Source: Rutstroemia sp. NJR-2017a BVV2 (Eukaryota; Ascomycota; Leotiomycetes; Helotiales; Rutstroemiaceae). Taken from it: a stretch of DNA of 64,000 bases. A program made the translations under genes and the position numbers. Position 1 is the stretch's first letter; every line of letters starts with the position of its first letter. Positions 23,501-35,500 of the stretch are shown piece by piece. A model generated the notes under the pieces. It saw only the letters and a program-made list of their open reading frames with translations, was not told where the DNA came from and made no database searches. The stretch spans positions 372,001 to 436,000 of the forward strand of contig NJPS01000006.1 in assembly GCA_002946415.1 (NCBI GenBank). Direction: 5' to 3'.

Positions 23501-25522
23501 ATGGAAGACCCCAACTCAATTGCCTGGCTGTATGCAGCTCAAAAGCATGACCAACACACCTTGGAAGCTATCCGACGGAACGCGGAAGGATCCAATCCGC
23601 AACAGCATATAGCGATGATATGCGCAGCCGTGAATCTACGGCTTCATTGGAAGACCCAGAGGATGAAGGAATCCATTTGAGCTTCGACATGAAGCTAAAA
23701 GGCGGGCTAGGAGTTGTGCTTGGTACTGACCCCGCTCGCTGTGACGTTGTGTTGCCGCCACTGCGCCATATCAGCCGACGACACTGCTACCTTATGTTTG
23801 ATGAGCAGCAGCGGTTGATATTGAGAGACTTCTCAACACACGGGACCGTCGTCACATATCTCCCTCGAGGTACAGAACCCTTACGAGGAGAGTTACGCCG
23901 CCATTTTACGTGGATCCTCTCCGGTCACCATGTTTTCAATAAGCATACAGATATCATTATTGAGATCCAAGGCATTAGATTTCGTATCGATGTCCCTACT
24001 CATAAAGGACATTCAGATCTATACAGTGAGAACGTCCAAAGATTCCTGGGACAGGCTGGAGATATTGGAGGATCGCTTTTCAACGGGCTTGATATCTCGA
24101 GCCCGACCCCTGAGGGTGAACGCCCTCTCGGGGTAGATTCCATCCGTATCAAGCATGCATTTTTAGGCGAGGGAGCATGCGCAGTCGTACACCATTACTG
24201 GGATGTCAGTACTGGAGAAGAGTATGCGTTTAAGAAGCCAAGCCCGAAAAAAAAAGATATCGACAAAAGAATGTGGGAGAGGGAGATTGATCTCTTGCGC
24301 TCAATATCTCACGTTAGTCGACAGATTATTTCTCTGGACAGGAAGCAACTCGCTAACCTGTTACTAGGATCACATTGTGGCACTACTAGACTACACGTTA
24401 CCACCACAGCCATTAATGGTCCTTGAATACGTTCCACACGGGACTTTAGAAGACTGCGAACTATCCTTGGAAGAAAGCATGATAGTACTCTACCAAGGTC
24501 TATCAGCCCTCACCTATCTCCACGGACAGACTGTCCCCATCGCCCACCGGGACATCAAACCAGCCAACATCCTAGTCCAGTCCCTCGAACCGCTTCATGT
24601 CAAACTAGCCGACTTCGGTTTCTCCCGAATTAGTGAAGACCTAACCACAATTTGCGGGACCGCCGCCTACATGGCGCCTGAGATCTTCCACCATGGCCGA
24701 TCCTACACGCCCGCCGTCGACATCTGGTCGCTCGGCCTCGTCGCCTACGTATGCGCGTACAATCTTCCCAAAGGAGACCGTCCGGGTGGTAAAGCATGGT
24801 GCAAGGACCTCGTCGCCAAGATCAACGATGAGGACGATGGGGATCTTGTTAATCTCCTGACAAGTTCTATGGTAATTATGGATCCGAGGATGCGGAGCTC
24901 GGCCGACAAGTGCTACGAGGAGGCATCAAAGTTTGTTACAGACTCCGAGAAGCGATGCACGACACCTACGCCTCGATCCTACGATGCTCGGGATAATAAG
25001 CCTTCATCTGCCCTCCCCACTAATGACTCTGGGGCCTCCAAGCAAGAGAGTTTCCAACAAGAGAGTTCCCAACAAGAGAGTTCCCAACAAGAGAGTTCCC
25101 AACAAGGGAACTCCTCTGGGAAAGAGCCCTCCTCACAGGCCCCACCTTACCCCTTAACCAGCAAGCGCGCCCCTTCATCCTCCCTCTCCCCCAGCGCCCG
25201 AACCCTCAAACGGCACCGCTACCCCACGTCATCCGGATCCGACCTCAACCTTTTCAACAGCAACTGGCTCGAAGACCCCAACTGCGTGGGATCAGAAGTG
25301 GCTGCAATGGGCAAGGAAGGCCAGGAACCGAGTGATTGGACCACAGATTCCAAGTCCAAGTCCAAGTCCAAGTCCAAGTCCAAGTCCAAGTCCAAGTCCA
25401 AGTCAGACCAACGACATCGAACAATGCCTGACGATACCCAACCCAACCCCAATGACGAAGCAACCCTTGATGCACATGCTATTGCACTACTGCTTGAAGC
25501 CATTGAAGCACCTGATGAATGA
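23501..25522 (+). CDS. FHA-domain Ser/Thr protein kinase
   Basis: Numbering from the AUG at 23620 gives 615 residues in two exons (to 24312, and 24368-25522; 55-nt intron, GTTAGT...CTAG). Residues about 30-110 are an FHA phosphopeptide-binding domain (GTDPARCDVVLP, then ISRRH, then STHG). The kinase spans about 180-430 with its main motifs intact: LGEGACAVV loop, AFK Lys205, WEREI Glu222, HRDIKPAN (Asp293), ADFG (Asp313) and MAPE. Activity is therefore likely. The tail is Ser/Gln/Lys low complexity with two coding repeats. FHA-then-kinase order resembles Rad53/Chk2, but the sequence is divergent. An earlier ATG at 23501 starts MEDPNSIAWL, conserved in the decayed copy at 27049, but its frame is offset by two bases at about 23617. 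Either this is a frameshift, or a 59-nt intron (23530-23588) joins it in frame. Confidence 0.82.
25043..25111 (+). repeat. 15-bp coding repeat (QQESS)
   Basis: Four near-identical copies of caagagagttcccaa, with a decayed fifth, encode Gln-Glu-Ser repeats in the tail of the FHA-kinase. The near identity of the DNA units suggests recent slippage. Confidence 0.85.
25349..25402 (+). repeat. Hexamer coding repeat (TCCAAG)9, Ser-Lys tract
   Basis: Nine perfect copies of TCCAAG encode a Ser-Lys dipeptide run near the C-terminus of the FHA-kinase. The array is likely to vary in length between strains. Confidence 0.9.
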
Positions 25523-27048
25523 ACTAGCTCGCTAGCTGCCCCGGCCCCTTCAGCTACTACCCAGCGCAATTATATACACTCTTCCCCCTTGAACAAAGGT
25601 TAGTCGGTGGGCGTATACGGAGTGATCAACGGGTGTGTACGGCACATGAAATCTCATGGTTTTGTACTTTGGCAAAGGATTTAATGTCTCACACTAGTTG
25701 CACTATTGAACTGAGTCTAGTAGATGGCTTAGCTACTCATATCCAGTCCTTCTTGCCAAAGTGCTATATACAAGTTGCAAACCCAGTTGGATGGCCTCTG
25801 TTCTGTTTCTATGGGGAGAGTACTGCGTATATATTCATCGACGATTCTACCAATCCAGATCTCTACCTCTACACCCTTTCCTCAATCGGCATCGATATCA
25901 ACATCGACTTCAACCACGATACAACTGCTCAGTCTGCTGTCATTCACGACCATAAATGCTTTTCTCCTAGCTAGGCTTTTGGATTTCATTGTTTGGATAA
26001 ACATATAGATATACCAAGCTTCGAGTCAAGTAGAGTTAGAATCTTCTATCTGAAGATAAATCGGGAGATCTCAACTTATATAAGCCTTTTCCAATCAATA
26101 CGGAGTTAGCTGTCTGAAAAGCTATTATTATTTCCATACCCCATACGACTTCACCAATATAATACAGTACCTCCCTACTTACTCTCTTCGGCTTGGAAAA
26201 AGGTTCGATTTGTTTGCAGAAATAAAACGCTGAAAATAGTAGCCAAAAGGTAAGGGGGCCGCATATATCATTCCAAGTAGGAATTAACTGATACTACATA
26301 ATTCCCCCGAATCCGGAGCCTTTTGAAATTCGAAAAGAAATTCGAACATTTCAGAGAATATGGTATATCATTTGGTAATTGATCTGATGTTTTTATGAGT
26401 TGGGTATATAGAAATTGTACTTAAACTTGCATGCAATTTCACGCGTTACAAACTTACGAAGAGGATTAATATATCGTGCTTCAAGGCTGACGAGGTACAG
26501 TATCCGTGATTCCGTATACGCACTAATCACCTTAAACTTACAGCTACAAACTGCAAAACACTAAGTTTACGACCTTGCTTATCAACTATATATACTAACC
26601 ATGTCAACTCTTGAAGAAGATCATCTCAAATTTTATCTACTTGTTTCTCTGGTTAAAGAGCTAATTATTAACTTCTATTCAAATTATTCTTTTGTTCAAA
26701 TGAGATTATATCTGTACTGCAGCAGTATGTGGTCGGCGGTGCAGAGCCAGGATAAGGTTATGGTGGCGAGCTTTTGAGGCGAACAATCCACCGACCAATA
26801 ACTCCCTTCCTCTAATTAAGTGAGGTAGCACATGATTGGCGCCGTAGCACTCCATGTTGAAACGGGCAAGCGTCCATAGCATGCACTGCCATGCAGCTTG
26901 ACTGTGTCGCGACACCAGGCGGGTAATAACCAGCCTCGTCAGCGACCTCACAGTATTGGGACCCGATTGGACAACACATCAATACTGGAATATATAGGTC
27001 GGCAGGCAGGCAACACAATCTTCGATTGTTTCTTCAAAGAATCAAGCG
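25523..27048. other. AT-rich intergenic, no gene seen
   Basis: About 1.5 kb between the FHA-kinase and its decayed paralogue. The only moderately long plus frame (25633-25974, 113 codons) has no motif and overlaps other frames. The stretch 26000-26700 is strongly AT-rich. A TATATA at 26991 precedes the decayed paralogue. Confidence 0.55.
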
Positions 27049-27420
27049 ATGGATGATCCAAACACAATCGCCTGGTTGCGCCCAACCAGTGGTTCTGATC
27101 TAAACACATGGGAGGCGATGCAAATGAACACCACGGCAGATATTCCAAAGCATAGAGGGACCATGCGCAGTCGCAAGTCCACAGTTCCGGCGGAAGATCT
27201 GGGGACTTATACCGAAGCAAGAATCCATCTCGAGTTCGATATCAAGTGGCGTGGGGCTTACGTTCGGCACTGGTCCTAATCGCTGCGATATTGTTCTGCC
27301 GAGACTACAGCTTATTGGTCAACAACACTGTAGTATATCTAATGCTATTTATCTTTGTAGACCGGACGCCTTGTAAAGCTGCCTGCCAGTATGCCTGCCA
27401 GTATGCCTGCCAAGTATTGC
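27049..27420 (+). pseudogene. Decayed second FHA(-kinase) copy
   Basis: It starts MDDPNTIAWLRPTSG and continues to TMRSRKST and an IHLEFDIK segment, matching the beginning of the FHA-kinase at 23501 (MEDPNSIAWL, MRSREST, IHLSFDMK). The frame stops at 27279. One frame over, FHA-like sequence resumes (FGTGPNRCDIVLPRL, QQHCSI), which matches GTDPARCDVVLP and RRHCYL of the intact copy, and ends at TAA about 27376. The rest of the FHA domain and the whole kinase are absent; a 12-bp repeat follows. It is therefore a frameshifted, truncated paralogue. Unlike the intact gene, its first 45 codons read straight through into MRSRKST, which argues that the offset in the intact gene is a real indel or an acquired intron. 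Confidence 0.75.
27381..27417. repeat. 12-bp tandem repeat, three copies
   Basis: gcctgccagtat occurs twice exactly, then once with an extra a (gcctgccaagta). It sits just past the point where homology of the decayed FHA copy ends, so it may mark the deletion junction. Confidence 0.75.
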
Positions 27421-27717
27421 GTGGTAAAGATTGGTTGGCTTCCCTTAGGCTTCCTGCCATCGTGGCGCTGCAACTGCAAGAAACCCCAAACGAGCACGAG
27501 CTGAAAACTTATCCTCTGACGCAACTCATAACAATTCACCAGCGCTCACAGACCATTATGTGCGTCTAAGAACACCATATTCGAGAAACAATACATTTCG
27601 CCAACCTCGCATATGATATCAATTCCGTGGAATCAATCAGCGTCATCTCGAGATCCCACAATCTGTTGAGGCTGCGATGAGCTCGAAGGTAGCAGCCTCG
27701 TCAGCCACCTAGGAATC

Positions 27718-30700
27718 ATGGATCCCCTTTCCATCATCTCATTGACAGGAAACATTGTCCAATTCATTGAATTCGCGGCTCAAATAATCTCCAAAGGCCG
27801 TAAAATTAGCGAATCCAAGGAGGGAGCCCTGATCGACCATGTCGACCTCTCAGCGACGGCGAACCATCTAGTTGACGTGAGCAAGCATGTTAACAGCTCA
27901 CTTCGGACGCTGAACTCGTCTCAAAATCTTTCGTCAACAGATCAAAAGCTCCGACAGGTCTGTCAAGGATGTTCTACTGTAGCATCAGAGCTCATCGATG
28001 TTTTGGAGAGGTTGCGCTTGCATGGCAGAAGGAGCAAATGGAGGAGCACGCGGCAGGCGTTCAAAAGTATCTGTGGTCAGCAAAAAGTCAACGACCTCAA
28101 AGCCAGACTCGAGAGCTATCGACGCGTTCTTGATACCACTCTCCTGGTAACCCTTAGGTCGGTGTTGAGATGGCTAGTCTTTCAATTCAGCAGCTGATAA
28201 GGTGACATAGGGAACAGATGAATGAGTACTTTGCGCCTTCTCATGCATCGATGCCACACATGCGGCCTCGAAACACCTTCCTAAGGCGAGGGCAGGTTGA
28301 CGAGCTTGTCGATATGGCAAAGAACATGAAGTTAAACCCAAATGGACAAGTCGCGCCTCAAGATCTCCAAACTTTCTCCGCCAGGTTAACCAACTGGAGT
28401 GAGGAACAGACAAGCCACAAGTTATCTGAGCGCATTGTCAGTACTCTCTTATACGAAGACAAAGAAGAAAGAGAGTTCCGAATTTGCAAAGCTCATCAAC
28501 AGACCTTTCGCTGGGTGTTCGAACAAGGCCACAAAACCCACTCCAGGTCATGGTCAGATATCGCGGCGTGGATGGAAGGCGACCAGGATATCTATTGGAT
28601 TACTGGAAAACCTGGATCTGGAAAGTCGACATTCGTCAAGTTCTTGAGCAGAGAATCCAGAACGTTACATCATCTACAGCAATGGGCTGGAAGTATGCCT
28701 CTTGTCATCGCGAGGTTCTACTTCTGGAACTCAGGCAGTCTCGCTCAAATGTCTCAGATGGGCCTGCTACGTTCCTTGCTTCACGATATTCTACAGACGA
28801 TGCCTCACCTAGTGCCGCAAGCGTTCCCGCAAAGATGGCGTATCTCTAAATTGCTAGGCCAGGATACTCGGGCATGGACTCTTTCTGAGCTCATGAAAGC
28901 GTTCAAAGTAGTGCTGAAGTGCTGCGAGAGCTCGTTCAAGCTATGCATGTTTGTGGATGGCTTGGATGAGTTTAGTGGTAGCCACGAAAAACTGGTCGAG
29001 CTTTTCAAGGAGGTAGTATCCTATCCGAATGTGAAGGCTTGTTTGGCGAGTCGACCATGGATTGTCTTCGAAGATGCCTTCGGCCAGAAAGCAAATCTTC
29101 AACTTCACGACCTTACCTATCCGGATGTTCAACAATTCACGCATGCATCATTCCATTCGAACCGGCATTTCCTGAAAATCCAAGCCCGAGATCCTGAACA
29201 TAGTGCTGCCCTGATTGACGCAGTCGCAACCCGTGCTGCTGGGGTGTTTCTCTGGGTCGATCTAGCAGTTCGATCATTGTTATCAGGATTATCAAACCAT
29301 GATCGCATGTCCGATCTGCAGCTAAGAATTAATGCCATCCCTCCCGACCTTGAGACGTTTTACGAAAAGATGTTCGAAAGTATCGAAAACCTTTACTTCG
29401 AGCATGCATGTCAATTGTTTCAAATTGTTGGTGAGGCGAAAGGTAGACTGACAGTAGTCGAACTTTCCTTTGCCGACGAAGAAGATTTTGACGCTCAATT
29501 GAGTACACCCACAGCTCCACTCAATCCAGAAAAGAAAGAAGAGCGATTTGAAACTACAAAAAGACGTCTCAACAGCCGTTGCAAAGGATTCCTTGAGATA
29601 CCAACCGATGTGTTGCCATTGTCCCCAGCCGATTTAAAAGTGGCCTATTTGCATAGAACGGCACGAGACTTTCTTCACAGCCCAAAGATGAAGCAGAAAA
29701 TCCAAACGGGTGTCAAAAAATCATTCTGTCCCTTTTTCGCACTCTTTCACTCGTCTATCCTCTCTTTGAACACTTTCGAAGGCCCCGTAGATCAGCATAA
29801 TCAGCCCAAGCTCTGGAGACATATCGAAAACAGTCTGGAATACGCGGCAGAATGCGAATCCTGGTCAGGAATACCCCAAACACGTCTTCTTCAGAAGTTA
29901 GATGAGATTGTCACAATTGTATCGAGGAACGAAGCACCTAATTCAAGAAGTAAACAGCGTTCGATATCGGGATTGGATGATACTGGTCATTGGACAGCGA
30001 CCAGTCGTGATAGTAACGGCTCGATTGGCTTCCTTGATCTTGCAGCAAAGTACGACATGCCCCTGTACATTCTGCACACCATCAAATCAGGCTTGAAAGA
30101 GACAGGCGACAGTGACCCGGATATCCACCGGTGTCTCTTTCATGTCGTTAGAGACTTTCAAAAGAACGCTGGTGTGTGCGAGTGGGTTGGATGCCGTGTC
30201 CCACGACTCTCATTCATCAATTTCCTCTTGGAAAGAGGGGCTGATCCTAATAAATATTACAACTCGGTGAATGCGTTTGAAATCGTTCTTTCTGAAGCAG
30301 TGGCAGCATCTCGAAACGGCACTGTAAAAGAGAAAAGAAGGTGCTTGGAACATTGGGCGCTAGTGGTTGAGGAGTTCATTAAACATAACGGCAATCCAAA
30401 GGCTAACAGGAACTCCGCCGTAGGCTCACTGATCAGAGAAGCTTTTGGAAAAATCCTTCCCGAACGAGCTCGGGATCTGGAACGACTGACAAAGCAAAGT
30501 TGGAAACGGTGGTTCGCTGCTCGAAAGTTCGTTGTACCTCCCCTTGTGGGCAGCTCGTTGTCTGTTGAGATCGATCAGATACCGATTCCACTATACAACA
30601 GGGTGCAACATGCCCAAGCTCCCCGGGCATTCTTGATCCCACATCGGGATGTTGATCCACAGCAGACGCATCATAACACAGTCTTTTACGGCGAACCTGA

Positions 30701-31378
30701 GTACCATAATGATTGGGAGAAACCTCTAGCACCGCACCCATATTTCAGACACCCCGAAGAGCTTCGCATGTCTAATCTAGCTATGGGAGCCCGCTTCCAT
30801 GTCGCAAAGCAAAGCGTGTTTGCCGGAACAATCGTGCAACCCAAGCAGATGTTCTTGACTTCCCCCTCCCTGTACCAGAGCAGAATGGTCGTGATCTTCT
30901 TGAGGGATATTACATGCTTTTTCCCCACGGAGATGATCTTCGAGATACCGAGTTGGCTATTACTCCTCCTTTTGTTGGTCCACGAAATCCTGATATACTC
31001 AACGCTAGTTTTGAACCTTATCCAGATGACTGGTCCATGCTGCGTTCTCCCACCGAAGATGTTCTTGACTCGTTTAATATACGGACTACTCCACAATTAA
31101 TAGACCCTCAAACTCCCGATATATTCAACACCCCTCCTGAACCCACTGTCCAGACCTCTCCCTCCCTCCCTCCCATCCACAGTGTCACAAACACGAGCTA
31201 CGCACACCAAGAAACCGCGATCCTATCCGCCCACCAATCCCAGCATCCGAGACCTCCAGCACCCTCCCCCTCCATCAGGGCGCCAATAACTCGCCACAAC
31301 CGAAGACTGCAGCGCCGAAGAGGCATATCGAGGCTACGAGATGAGCAGGAGAATAATAATTCGGATGAACAAGGATAA
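27718..31378 (+). CDS. NACHT-type STAND (fungal NLR-like) protein
   Basis: Exon 1 is 27718-28157 and exon 2 starts at 28211; the 53-nt intron (GTCGGT...CATAG) joins VTLR-EQMNEYF. The N-terminus MDPLSIISLTGNIVQFIEFA is typical of the helical (HeLo-like/SesA-class) domain that begins many fungal STAND proteins. NACHT follows, with Walker A GKPGSGKST at about 279-287, Walker B CMFVDGLDEFSG at about 392-403 and CLASRPW, a sensor-like Arg. Then come a winged-helix-like region and LHRTARDFLHS, typical of the DUF7791-type segment. One ankyrin-like FLLERGADPN appears; no repeat array is present. The main frame ends at 31100 after a hydrophobic tail that looks out of frame. A +1 frame from about 30850 to 31378 gives a more natural Pro/Asp-rich end, suggesting an indel or missed intron. 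Such proteins act in heterokaryon incompatibility and immune-like death. Confidence 0.88.
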
Positions 31379-32533
31379 GAAGTTGCTCTTTATCTATATC
31401 GTGAGATGAGGTATCTTGATAGTCGCTATTATAGGGTTTTACTTGACAAATTTCGGACTTTACTATTTATTTATTGAAACGTTGAGTGTAAAGTATTATA
31501 TCTGTCACAGGAAATGGCCTCCCGGTATACTTACGATCATGTCGGAGAAGATAATTTGCGTGACTGAGCATTTCGGTTTTAATCCTCTTGCTTGGAATGA
31601 GGCTCTCGAGTATGTAAATAGTCACCCAGGAACTCAATTTCAGGGAGGCAAATCAACAGTATATTTTATTGGTATAATTTTTCAGCCTAAAGCATCCATA
31701 AATCTCCATCCATCTCTCCTTCCATCCATCCCTTCCCCGCTTCTTCCCTCATAAAAGCCCCTCAGCAATATCTTATTTATATATACTTTATCCACCCCCA
31801 CCACGACACCAAGAAATCCAAAAAATCCAATTATCGACAACAGATAGATGCTTGATTAAGATAGACAGATAGCTAGATAGCTAGATAGATGAATAGACAT
31901 CATAGCAAAACCTCCATAATTTTCCGTTCGTTCGTTCATTCCAACAAGTGTAAGTTCTTAAAGAGAATGTGAAAATCCCATCCATCATCCATCCATCCCA
32001 GAGGACTCTATTTTCTGCTTGCCCAGCACAGTACATAATCCATATTTGGTATCCATCTGTAACCTCTTTCCACCCCGCCCCATTCCGCCCCGCCCCGCCC
32101 CGCCGCAACCATCCCATAACATAACCATTTCATTTTAATTTTTTCTCTCCACTCAAATAAATTCCATTCATCCATCCATACCAACTCCCAAACGCCCGAA
32201 CCCATGACCAACCACTCATTCCGCATTCCCCATATCCCATCCAATCCACCATTCAGTCATTATTCATAGCATGGCATCATATCTCCTCCAGAAAAAACCA
32301 CAATGCAAAACGTCCCTTTTGGAACACAGCCATTAACCACTTTTTTCCGAATTGCATCCCAGCAACCCCGTGCACCTCTTTTGACGACCTTTTTTGTGCT
32401 TGTAGAAGAACGGTCCGACGAGAAGTATAAAAAGTCATTATGTTGCCTTTTACAGAATCTTCCATTTTCCGTCACTTATCTCGTGAGTCGTGACATTTCA
32501 ATTTTCTCTCCCTCCTCCAGAGGCCGGATTAAT
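31379..32533. other. Intergenic between convergent genes
   Basis: 1.15 kb between the end of the NLR-like gene and the stop of the transcription factor. It holds a GATA-like tetranucleotide patch (about 31855-31900) and a C-run cluster (32072-32104). No gene was recognised on either strand. Confidence 0.55.
32072..32104 (-). other. Possible G-quadruplex motif (minus strand)
   Basis: Five runs of four C and two shorter runs, separated by single G or short spacers on the plus strand, give G4-N-G4 runs on the minus strand. This satisfies the usual quadruplex pattern. It lies downstream of the transcription-factor stop, on its sense strand. Confidence 0.5.
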
Positions 32534-35500
32534 TCATGATCCGATATCTAATGGATCAGCCGAATCAGTAATTGAGCTAGGAGAATGCTCTGTGTGCTGC
32601 ATCATATCGCCTCCCCTAGGAAGCTCCGTCGTGAGACCATCGAAGTCACGTTGCCAAGACTTTTCTTTCGATTTCGACAAATTTACGAAAAGTCGCGCAT
32701 AAGCTAAATCGAGGAGAGGAATGCTGTCTGCTGGCAACGAACCAAGACTGCAGGGATTGGGTCGTTCCAGTGCGTGTTGAGGATTGCTCGCCCAAGCAGC
32801 TTGCCATGCTTTCAGAGCCGGCTCGATGTGGCGATGCATTTTTTCGGTTTCCTCGGTGGTCCAGACTTTGTTGTGATGTCTTTGCCTAGTTTCCCACTGT
32901 TGAAAAGTTAGTTATTAGTGATGCTGTAATGCGTGTGTTTTTGCTCTCAAACCAGAATGACGGGATTAACTTACGATATAATTATGCAGCGCATTAATAA
33001 GAATTAAACAACCGAAACTGCTAAGCTTGAGATCGCTCTGTGGTAATTCCTGAGACGCGTGGTTGCCACCGAATGCTTGTGGCTGGTGTTGTGCTTGTTG
33101 GTATTGTTGTTTCTCGCTAGTCCGTAGCAGTTCGCCCAAGGCATCGTGGAACGTGATTTGGTTATGATCTGCCATTTTCGCACCACCCTTAGCATAAAAG
33201 CTGGTGGCCGATTCAGCCGACCAAAATTCTTCGTCACATGGCAAGTCCAAAACAGTCTCGGAGTTGGGCAGAGCTGGAGTATGGTTGTAAGCTGACACGA
33301 GAAGACTGGAGAGAATGAAAACAGCGAAAAGAGTTCGCTTTCTTTCCTCCTTGGCCTTCCATGTGTGCCATTCCTGCTGGTCGTCCGGAATCTCAGCTTT
33401 GATATTATCGCTCATAGCGCTATCGCCATCAGTCATGCGAACATCCTGTGGTGAAGATCCATTCTCCTGTCGCGCAGGCCTGATTAAATCTGCCGCTCGA
33501 GCAAGACTGACTAAAGCCGCACAGTGCGTACTAGCAATATCTCCCGCCGTTTTATCTCCACAAATGTGTCCATAGAACACATTCAACAGCATAGCTTGAA
33601 CAAGCCATACGGGCGTGTGAGCCGAGCTTTCAGATGCCCTAGATCCATGGTCTATTGAGGTCTTGCGGTGATCTGCTTTACGAACATCGGCTTTTCGGCG
33701 CTCCTCCAAATAGTGTTGCAACATCTTCTTGGCAGAATCAAAGAGCTCCTTGGATTGCTGATTATCCAGTTCATATAAAGCACCAATGGCAGCCATCGAA
33801 AGAATAAGGCAACCGCGCCCTCCAATCCAGCTCGCAGCTCCTCTGTTATCGTTCGAGTAGACCGGGACATCGAAGGAGAGCGTCGGAATGTGCAAAAATG
33901 GCATATGGGGATGGAAGTAACGTATGTAGGCGCTGATATATCTTTGAAGATCCGACGTGCTCGGAAGCAAGCGAGTACCTTCATTGACGCTATTTGTTCG
34001 GCCTGAAAATCGTGGCGAGAGTGGAGATGGAGAATTAATCGAGGGGAAAGAGTATTTACGCGAACCAAAGCTGGTGCATTGAGCGAGGGCAGCCAATAAT
34101 GCTTGCCGTGTGGACTCAGTTATTGTGGAGAGTGGTAAACTGCTATGGACGCTACCAGTCATCGAAATCGGAGTTTCCGGGCCAAGGTTTATGGGAGCGT
34201 GGAATCCTTGTGTGGTTATCCCCGGCATCACAGCAGGACTGAGCGAACTCATAGATGGCGGTGGTGTCGAGAAGTACGGATCATTGGCATGCTTCGGCAG
34301 ACTGTGCGGCGACATAGGACCTCCATTCATCAAGTCCTGAAAGCCCGGATTTCCCATATCCATGGTAAACGGGTTGGGAGTCATTAATGGAGGTGCCATC
34401 ATTGACTGCTGCCACATAGATACTGAGGTAGTAGCTGGATTGTTGGATCCGTCAAGCATCACCTCACTGATACCACTTTGGCTCGCGGTGCTAATGGCCG
34501 ACGGCGAAGATCCATCAATGGCATTCTCGTTCGACGGATCAAAGGACATCTGATGTTCGAATCCCGTCATCCAGTCAAAGTTCTCCTCCAACACCAGGTT
34601 GGCCGAGATATCCGGGAATGTTTGATTGAAGGGAGACATGGCGTCAATTGCCATTGATGGTGGTGAATCATTGTAGTGCAACGCATTGGGGTTTATGGTA
34701 GAGCCATTGTTAAACATAAATCCCTCAAAATCAAAATCCTGATTGTTGAATCCACCAGCAATTGGAGCGGTCCGCAGCCCACCTGAGAAATCTATGTTGT
34801 TAAACCCATGTGTTTCGAGTTTTGGCAGCCCATGGCTCATGCCTCGTTGACCCATCGCAGCAGACATCCCGCCAAAAGTGTAATCATTCTGCATTGGTAA
34901 ACCCGCCAGACTTGGATGCCGGCTGTGCATATGACTATGGCTGGGAGCCACGTTATTGGTCCTCGCAGCATGTGCGACATTCGCTGCCGCCATCAACTGC
35001 ATATGGGCTCCGTCAACATGGCTGATAGTATTTGCTCTTGGCCTCATAGAAGCAGCTCCAGCGCTCGAATTGGCAATAGATCCCTTTCTTACCCGACCGG
35101 GTCCACCAGCCGCTGCTGTAGTACTAGTCGCACTTTCTCGACGATTTCTCGGTCTCGAAGAAGGGGTCGTAGTCATATGTAGCTTCTGCTGATGTCGCAG
35201 CAGTAAGTCTCGCCTTGCAAAACATCTCGAGCATTCCGGGCATTCGAACGGCTTCTCTTTTGTATGCGATCTTTCGTGACGCTTGAGATGCTCCAAACGA
35301 GCAAAGCACCTCTGACAGGTTCCACAAACATGAGGTCGAGGCTTGTCGGTCTTGGATGGAGGGAAATTGTTCGCGGGTTTGGGTGCGGCATTTGCTGGGA
35401 CAGCTACTGAAATATGTCAGTATGTGCAGTCATAGTGCAAGAAGAAACGGAATGCAATCGGCCATAAAATGTTGTGGTCTGAGCAATGTTGGGACGACGA

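Noticed and set aside
25633..25974. 113-codon plus-strand frame after the FHA-kinase
   Set aside because: No motif, two other frames open over the same bases, AT-rich flank; probably chance.
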